The notes beneath the pieces are model-generated. The model worked only from the letters and a program-made list of their open reading frames with translations. It did not search any database and was not told where the DNA came from. The position numbers and the translations under genes were made by a program. Positions 4,874-8,656 of a stretch of 8,656 nt of DNA are shown piece by piece (position 1 is the stretch's first letter; each line of letters begins with the position of its first letter). Source of the DNA: Burkholderiaceae bacterium (GTDB taxonomy: Bacteria > Pseudomonadota > Gammaproteobacteria > Burkholderiales > Burkholderiaceae); the NCBI GenBank assembly GCA_017997515.1, contig JAGOEY010000062.1:1-8656 (forward strand), written 5' to 3'.

Positions 4874-6949
4874 ATGTATGCATTGTTTGAAGAAGCCGGT
4901 AAATTCATGGCCGGACGTATTTTGTCGGAGGCGGACGCGTCCGCGCAGGTGGAGCTTGACAGCGGAAAACGCGTCAAGGTCAAGGCCGCCCACATCCTGC
5001 TGAAGTTTGAAAAACCCGCCCCGTCGGAGCTGATCGCCCAGGCCCAGGCCGCCGCGCAGACCATCGAGCTGGAGCTGGCCTACGAGTTTGCGCCAGAGGA
5101 CGAGTTTGGTTTTGCCGACCTGGCGCGTGACTATTTCTCGGACAACGCCACCCTCGTCCAGCAGGCTGGAGCGCTGTTCCGCCTGTACGAGGCACCACAT
5201 TACTTCCGCCGCGCGGGTAAAGGCCGCTTCAAGAAGGCCCCGGCCGAGATCGTGCAGCAGGCGCTGCTGGCGATCGAGAAGAAAAAGCTGGTGCTGCAGC
5301 AGATCACCGACTGGGCGCAGGCCCTGGCCCGCAACGAGTGCCCGCAGCCCATCCGCGACCAGCTCTACAAAATCCTGTTCAAGCCCGACAAAAACGCGCC
5401 CGAATACAAGGCCGTGGTCGAGGCGTCACGCGCCACCCAAACCGCGCCACTCGATTTGCTGCAGCGTGCGGGTGCCATCGACTCGCCCTACCAGTTCCAC
5501 TGGAAGCGCTTCCTGTTCGAGAATTTCCCCAAAGGCACCGGGTTCCCCGCACTGGAGGCCCCGGCCATCAAGGACGAGTTGCCGCTGGCCGACGTGCAGG
5601 CGTACTCCATCGACGACTCCCAAACCACGGAAATCGACGACGCCCTGTCGCTGCAAGGCCTGGGCAGCGGCACCGTGGTGCTGGGCATCCACATCGCCGC
5701 ACCCGGCCTGGCGCTGCAGCCCGGCGGCCCGGTGGACAACGTGGCGCGCCACCGCCTGTCCACCGTGTACATGCCTGGCTACAAGATCACCATGCTGCCC
5801 GACGACGTGGTGCAGGCCTACACCCTGGCCGAGGGGCGCGCCTGCCCCGCGGTGTCGCTGTATGTGACGCTGGACGAAGCCACGCTGGAGATCCGCAGCA
5901 CCGAAACCAAGCTGGAACAGGTGCCCATCGCCGCCAACCTGCGCCACGACCAGCTCGACGGTGTGGTCACCGCCGAATGGCTCGAAAACCCCGGTTTTGA
6001 GCATGAAAACACGCTCCAGCGCCCGGCTATAGAGCGTGAGCAGCTATCATTTTTATACCGCCTGGCCAAGGAACTGAAAGCCCGGCGCGAAGTGGTGCGC
6101 GGCAAACCCGAAACCTTCAACCGGCCGGACTACAACTTCCGCCTGGTCGGGAATGACGGCGCAGAACCCGTAGGCAACGAGCAGGTCGAGATCAGCACCC
6201 GCCAACGCGGCTCGCCGCTGGACCTGATCGTGGCCGAGGCCATGATTCTGGCCAACAGCACCTGGGGCAGCTGGCTCGGTGAGCTGGGTGTGCCCGGCAT
6301 CTACCGCAGCCAGGCCAGCCTGCTGCCGGGCGTGAAGGTCCGTATGGGCACCAAGGCGCTGCCGCACGCGGGTATTGGTGTGCCGAGTTACGCGTGGAGC
6401 ACCTCGCCCCTGCGCCGCTACACCGACCTGGTGAACCAATGGCAGATCATTGCCGCCACGCGCCACGGCAAAACCGCCGCGCTGGCCGCACCGTTTAAGC
6501 CCAAGGATGCCGAGCTGTTCTCGATCATCTCGGCGTTTGACGCAGCCTACAGCACCTACAACGGTTACCAGGGCGGCATGGAGCGTTTCTGGACGCTCAA
6601 GTACCTGCAGCAAAACGGCATCACCGAAATCACCGCAACCACCTTCAAGGAAGGCCCGGCGGGCAGCTTCCTGGTGCGGGCCGACACCCTGCCGCTGGTG
6701 CTGCCGGTGCTGGGTGCGCAGGGTCTGGCGCGCGGTGCGCGCGTGCGGGTGCGGCTGGGTGAGATCGACGAAATCACACTCGACATTGGTGGCACGGTGA
6801 TCGAGCAGCTCGACGTGGTGGCCAACACCGCGCCCGAGCCGGAAGACGACGAAGACGACAGCGCCTCTGCCGGACCGATTGCCATCGCCGTGGACATGAA
6901 CGAAGCCGAACCTGCCGGGGCGGCGGCCACCGACCCCGTTCAGGCCTGA
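4874..6949 (+). CDS. RNase II/RNase R-like exoribonuclease (RNB domain)
   Basis: RNB enzymes degrade single-stranded RNA processively 3' to 5' in the cytoplasm. This 691-aa protein starts with a small barrel-like segment (residues ~7-45, GKFMAGRILSEADASAQVEL), followed by a helical region. The RNB domain runs from about residue 240 to 580. The metal-binding signature is AYSIDDSQTTEIDDALSL: Asp247, Asp255 and Asp256 align with catalytic aspartates of E. coli RNase II, while the Asp207 position is Glu253. Other landmarks are HRLSTVYMPGYKITMLPDD, EAMILAN with Glu455, and YAWSTSPLRRYTDLVNQ (506-522) holding the catalytic arginine region. A short S1/OB-like strand set follows (residues ~595-650), then an acidic, disordered-looking tail (EPEDDEDD onward). 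It is neither canonical rnb nor rnr, so I give no symbol. Residues ~376-395 lie in a repeat element. The TonB-family gene starts 17 bp downstream. Confidence 0.93.
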   Translation: MYALFEEAGKFMAGRILSEADASAQVELDSGKRVKVKAAHILLKFEKPAPSELIAQAQAAAQTIELELAYEFAPEDEFGFADLARDYFSDNATLVQQAGALFRLYEAPHYFRRAGKGRFKKAPAEIVQQALLAIEKKKLVLQQITDWAQALARNECPQPIRDQLYKILFKPDKNAPEYKAVVEASRATQTAPLDLLQRAGAIDSPYQFHWKRFLFENFPKGTGFPALEAPAIKDELPLADVQAYSIDDSQTTEIDDALSLQGLGSGTVVLGIHIAAPGLALQPGGPVDNVARHRLSTVYMPGYKITMLPDDVVQAYTLAEGRACPAVSLYVTLDEATLEIRSTETKLEQVPIAANLRHDQLDGVVTAEWLENPGFEHENTLQRPAIEREQLSFLYRLAKELKARREVVRGKPETFNRPDYNFRLVGNDGAEPVGNEQVEISTRQRGSPLDLIVAEAMILANSTWGSWLGELGVPGIYRSQASLLPGVKVRMGTKALPHAGIGVPSYAWSTSPLRRYTDLVNQWQIIAATRHGKTAALAAPFKPKDAELFSIISAFDAAYSTYNGYQGGMERFWTLKYLQQNGITEITATTFKEGPAGSFLVRADTLPLVLPVLGAQGLARGARVRVRLGEIDEITLDIGGTVIEQLDVVANTAPEPEDDEDDSASAGPIAIAVDMNEAEPAGAAATDPVQA
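6001..6057 (-). repeat. Coding-region interspersed element, copy inside the ribonuclease gene
   Basis: Read on the minus strand from 6057, this opens TATAAAAATGATAGCTG and contains CCGGGCGCTGGA. It aligns without gaps to the aroE copy at 30 of 43 positions, and the TTTT near the end also lines up after a one-base shift. It can fold through a perfect 7-bp stem, CACGCTC (6038-6032) with GAGCGTG (6016-6010). It is in frame with the host gene and antisense to it, encoding roughly HENTLQRPAIEREQLSFLY. The AT-rich ATTTTTATA is out of character for the gene. Confidence 0.7.
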
Positions 6950-6966
6950 CCCGACCTTCACGCGCC

Positions 6967-7851
6967 ATGGGCACATCCGGCACCTTCACGACTCTGCGCA
7001 CCTTTGTGGGCACGCTGAGCACGCTGACTCTGGCGTTGGGTGTGTCGGCAGCGCTGCATGTGGCGCTGCTCACGGTGCGGTTTGTGGACCCCGAGGCGTT
7101 TAACCGCGTCTTCCAGGACACCCCGCTGGAGGTGATTCTGGTGAACGCCAAGTCGGACCAGGCCCCCGACAAAGCCCAGGCCATTGCCCAGTTTGCGCTG
7201 GCAGGTGGCGGCGACGCCGACAAGGGCCGGGCCACCACACCCCTGCCCTACTCCGCCATGACCAGTCTGGGTGAGTCGATGGAAGAAGAGCAGCGCAAGC
7301 TCGACGCCATGGAGCAGCAGCAAACCCAGCTGCTGTCGCAGGTGCGCGACCAGATTGCCGCCCTGCCCCTGGCCGACCCGCACCTGAGCGGGGCCACCCC
7401 CGAGCGCGAGGCGCAGGAAGAAAAACGTAAACAGCTGCTCAAGCTGCTGGCCGAGATTGAGCGGCGCATCGTGGAAGAAAACGCCCGGCCCAAAAAACGC
7501 TTTGTGAGCCCCGCCACACGTGAAGCGGTGTACGCCATCTACTACGACAACCTGCGCCGCCGCGTCGAAGACGAAGGCACGGCCAACTTCCCTGAGGCGG
7601 CGGGGCAGAAGATCTACGGCGAGCTGACGATGATCGTCACCATCAACCACGACGGCCAGCTGCTGTCCACCGAAATCCGTGAAAGCTCGGGCAACCGCAC
7701 ACTCGACCGCCGCGCCGAAGCCATCGTGCGCAGCGCTGCACCATTTGGCCGCTTTAATAACGAAATGCGCAAAAAGGCCGACCAGATCGCCGTGGTGTCA
7801 CGCTTCAAATTCAACCGCGACGAAACCCTGCGCACCAAGCTACAACAATGA
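6967..7851 (+). CDS. TonB-family energy-transducer-like protein without a proline-rich linker
   Basis: TonB proteins carry proton-motive energy from ExbB/ExbD in the inner membrane to outer-membrane transporters. This 294-aa protein has one N-terminal membrane segment (residues ~14-40) containing Ser27-x3-His31, the SxxxH motif of TonB transmembrane helices. The C-terminal TonB fold is clear: YYDNLRRR (192-199), FPEAA (208-212), then GELTMIVTINHDGQLLSTEIRESSG and LDRRAEAIVRSAAPF (246-260). The periplasmic linker is not Pro/Lys-rich as in classical TonB; residues ~103-172 are rich in Glu, Gln, Lys and Arg and look like coiled coil. It begins 17 bp after the ribonuclease stop with no clear Shine-Dalgarno, suggesting translational coupling. 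exbB and exbD are absent from the window. The true partner is unknown; it may serve envelope integrity rather than nutrient uptake. Confidence 0.85.
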   Translation: MGTSGTFTTLRTFVGTLSTLTLALGVSAALHVALLTVRFVDPEAFNRVFQDTPLEVILVNAKSDQAPDKAQAIAQFALAGGGDADKGRATTPLPYSAMTSLGESMEEEQRKLDAMEQQQTQLLSQVRDQIAALPLADPHLSGATPEREAQEEKRKQLLKLLAEIERRIVEENARPKKRFVSPATREAVYAIYYDNLRRRVEDEGTANFPEAAGQKIYGELTMIVTINHDGQLLSTEIRESSGNRTLDRRAEAIVRSAAPFGRFNNEMRKKADQIAVVSRFKFNRDETLRTKLQQ

Positions 7852-7978
7852 ACACCCCCAGGCTTCGCGGACTTCGTTCCGCTGCTCCTTCCCCCTTGCC
7901 GGGGGCGACACCAACGGCCCGGCAGAGCCGGTTCCGTGGTGCCTGCTGGAAGGGTGCTTGGCGCGTTGCGCCTTGCAC
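7852..7978 (+). repeat. Structured intergenic repeat, copy 2
   Basis: The element begins ACACCCCCAGGCTTCGC immediately after the stop codon of the TonB-family gene and ends GCGCCTTGCAC. Its core (7891-7952) matches copy 1 at 53 of 62 positions. Hairpin 1 is CCCCC/GGGGG around TTGCC (7891-7905). Hairpin 2 (7909-7941) has inner stem CCGGC/GCCGG with loop AGA and an outer CACC-ACGG/CCGTGGTG stem. Relative to copy 1, two stem pairs have changed on both sides so that pairing is kept. It fills most of the 173-bp gap before aroE; the remaining ~46 bp show no clear promoter. Confidence 0.85.
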
Positions 7979-8024
7979 TGGATAGATGGACGCTGCTGGT
8001 GCACATGCAGATAACCAGATAACG

Positions 8025-8656
8025 ATGACAAACCTAGCTTCTCCCGACTACTACTGCGTCATGGGCAACCCGGTGGCGCACAGCCGCTCCCCCTGGATCC
8101 ACGCCCGGTTTGCCGCGCTTACCGGGCAGGTGCTGCGCTACGACCGGCGGCTGATTGCGCTGGACGGTTTTGCGCAAGGGCTGCGTGACTTTCTGGCCGA
8201 GGGCGGGCGCGGCTGCAACATCACCGTGCCGTTCAAATTTGCGGCGGCCGACGTGGCCCAGCATTTCAGCCCCCGCGCCCAGCTGGCGCAGGCGGCCAAC
8301 ACCCTCACCGTGCGCGACGACGGCATTTACGCCGACAACACCGACGGTGCCGGGCTGGTGGCCGACATCGAACGCAACGCCGGTGTGCGGCTGGCGGGGC
8401 GCGACGTGCTGCTGATCGGCGCGGGCGGCGCTGCGGCAGGGGTGCTGGGGCCACTGCTGGCCGCCGGGCCGGCACGGCTCACCGTGGTCAACCGCACCCA
8501 TGCCCGCGCCGTGGAACTGGTGCAACGGCATGCGGCGCTGGCAGCGCTACAAAATTCAGAGCTGACTGCGCCCGACATACGGGCGCTGGAAGGCAATTTT
8601 GATGTGATTATCAACGCCTCGGCCAGCAGCCTGGGCGGCGGCGCTGTGCCGGTGCC
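8025..8656 (+). CDS. aroE: Shikimate dehydrogenase AroE, C-terminus cut by window edge
   Basis: AroE reduces 3-dehydroshikimate to shikimate with NADPH, the fourth step of the shikimate pathway to chorismate. About 210 of the usual ~275-285 codons are present. The shikimate-binding NPVAHSRSP lies at residues 15-23 (Ser20, Ser22). The catalytic pair is Lys71 in NITVPFK and Asp107 in NTDG. The Rossmann glycine motif GAGGAAAG is at 132-139, followed by VVNRT, typical of NADP-specific AroE. The usual NATS motif reads NASASS here. The ATG at 8025 gives the standard N-terminus; an in-frame ATG at 7986 would add 13 unconserved residues, and neither has a strong Shine-Dalgarno. Residues ~175-193 (LQNSELTAPDIRALEGNFD) lie in a repeat element, in a variable part between the NRT and IINA segments; that part is about four residues longer than in E. 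coli AroE as I recall it. Confidence 0.95.
   Translation, partial: MTNLASPDYYCVMGNPVAHSRSPWIHARFAALTGQVLRYDRRLIALDGFAQGLRDFLAEGGRGCNITVPFKFAAADVAQHFSPRAQLAQAANTLTVRDDGIYADNTDGAGLVADIERNAGVRLAGRDVLLIGAGGAAAGVLGPLLAAGPARLTVVNRTHARAVELVQRHAALAALQNSELTAPDIRALEGNFDVIINASASSLGGGAVPV
8548..8604 (+). repeat. Coding-region interspersed element, copy inside aroE
   Basis: This copy opens TACAAAATTCAGAGCTG and shares CGGGCGCTGGA with the ribonuclease copy in identical register, with 30 of 43 positions matching. It contains a perfect hairpin, GCGCCCG (8568-8574) and CGGGCGC (8580-8586), with the 5-base loop ACATA. It is read in frame with aroE in the sense direction, whereas the ribonuclease copy is antisense, so shared protein sequence cannot explain the similarity. 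It resembles short coding-region repeats I recall from Comamonadaceae genomes. Confidence 0.7.

Noticed and set aside
5338..6000. Long alternative plus-strand frames inside the ribonuclease gene (also 5088-5867)
   Set aside because: Arg/Pro/Ser-rich shadow translations of the RNB frame, which contains the catalytic motifs.
4748..7978. Composite transposon carrying the ribonuclease and TonB-family genes
   Set aside because: No transposase, no visible target-site duplication, and base composition and codon use match the neighbours. The flanking repeats look like dispersed non-coding repeats.
1..8656. A novel defence, secretion or biosynthetic system, CRISPR array, tRNA or riboswitch
   Set aside because: All nine genes belong to recognisable widespread families, and I found no direct-repeat array, cloverleaf or known riboswitch core. 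I cannot run covariance searches to exclude unfamiliar RNAs.

Overview
The window looks like a chromosomal housekeeping segment of a high-GC betaproteobacterium, most likely Burkholderiales and probably Comamonadaceae (Rhodoferax/Polaromonas/Acidovorax-like). This rests on GC-rich codon use, the protein types, the gene order RNB ribonuclease - TonB-family protein - aroE, and two short dispersed-repeat types that resemble repeats I recall from Comamonadaceae genomes. The taxonomic call is inference; no database was consulted. No phage, transposase, integrase, CRISPR array, tRNA or rRNA is visible.

Layout. The left half is coded on the minus strand, read right to left: yidB-like (3657-3160), the BON/LysM protein kbp/ygaU (3104-2610), the cell-elongation SEDS glycosyltransferase rodA (2504-1350), and the metalloprotease tldD (1295 to beyond the left edge). 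The right half is coded on the plus strand: a GlsB/YeaQ/YmgE-type small membrane protein (3884-4129), the yqiA-type esterase (4141-4734), an RNase II/R-like (RNB) ribonuclease (4874-6949), a TonB-family protein (6967-7851) and shikimate dehydrogenase aroE (8025 to beyond the right edge). The two halves diverge from a 226-bp region (3658-3883) that holds an 11-bp inverted half-site pair.

How the genes relate. rodA and tldD are 54 bp apart and may be cotranscribed. The YidB, Kbp and GlsB-type genes at the divergence belong to families linked to envelope or osmotic/stationary-phase stress, which suggests a small stress-related cluster. The ribonuclease and TonB-family genes are 17 bp apart and probably translationally coupled. 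aroE follows after a repeat-filled gap.

The unusual content is in the repeats rather than the genes. (1) Two copies of a ~113-127 bp intergenic repeat, in opposite orientation, flank the ribonuclease-TonB pair; their hairpins are preserved by two compensatory base-pair changes. (2) A second, shorter element lies inside reading frames: one copy in aroE and an opposite-strand copy in the ribonuclease gene align without gaps over 43 positions, and a weaker partial match sits in tldD. (3) A 44-bp imperfect palindrome separates kbp from rodA. I see no convincing new multi-gene defence or metabolic system here.
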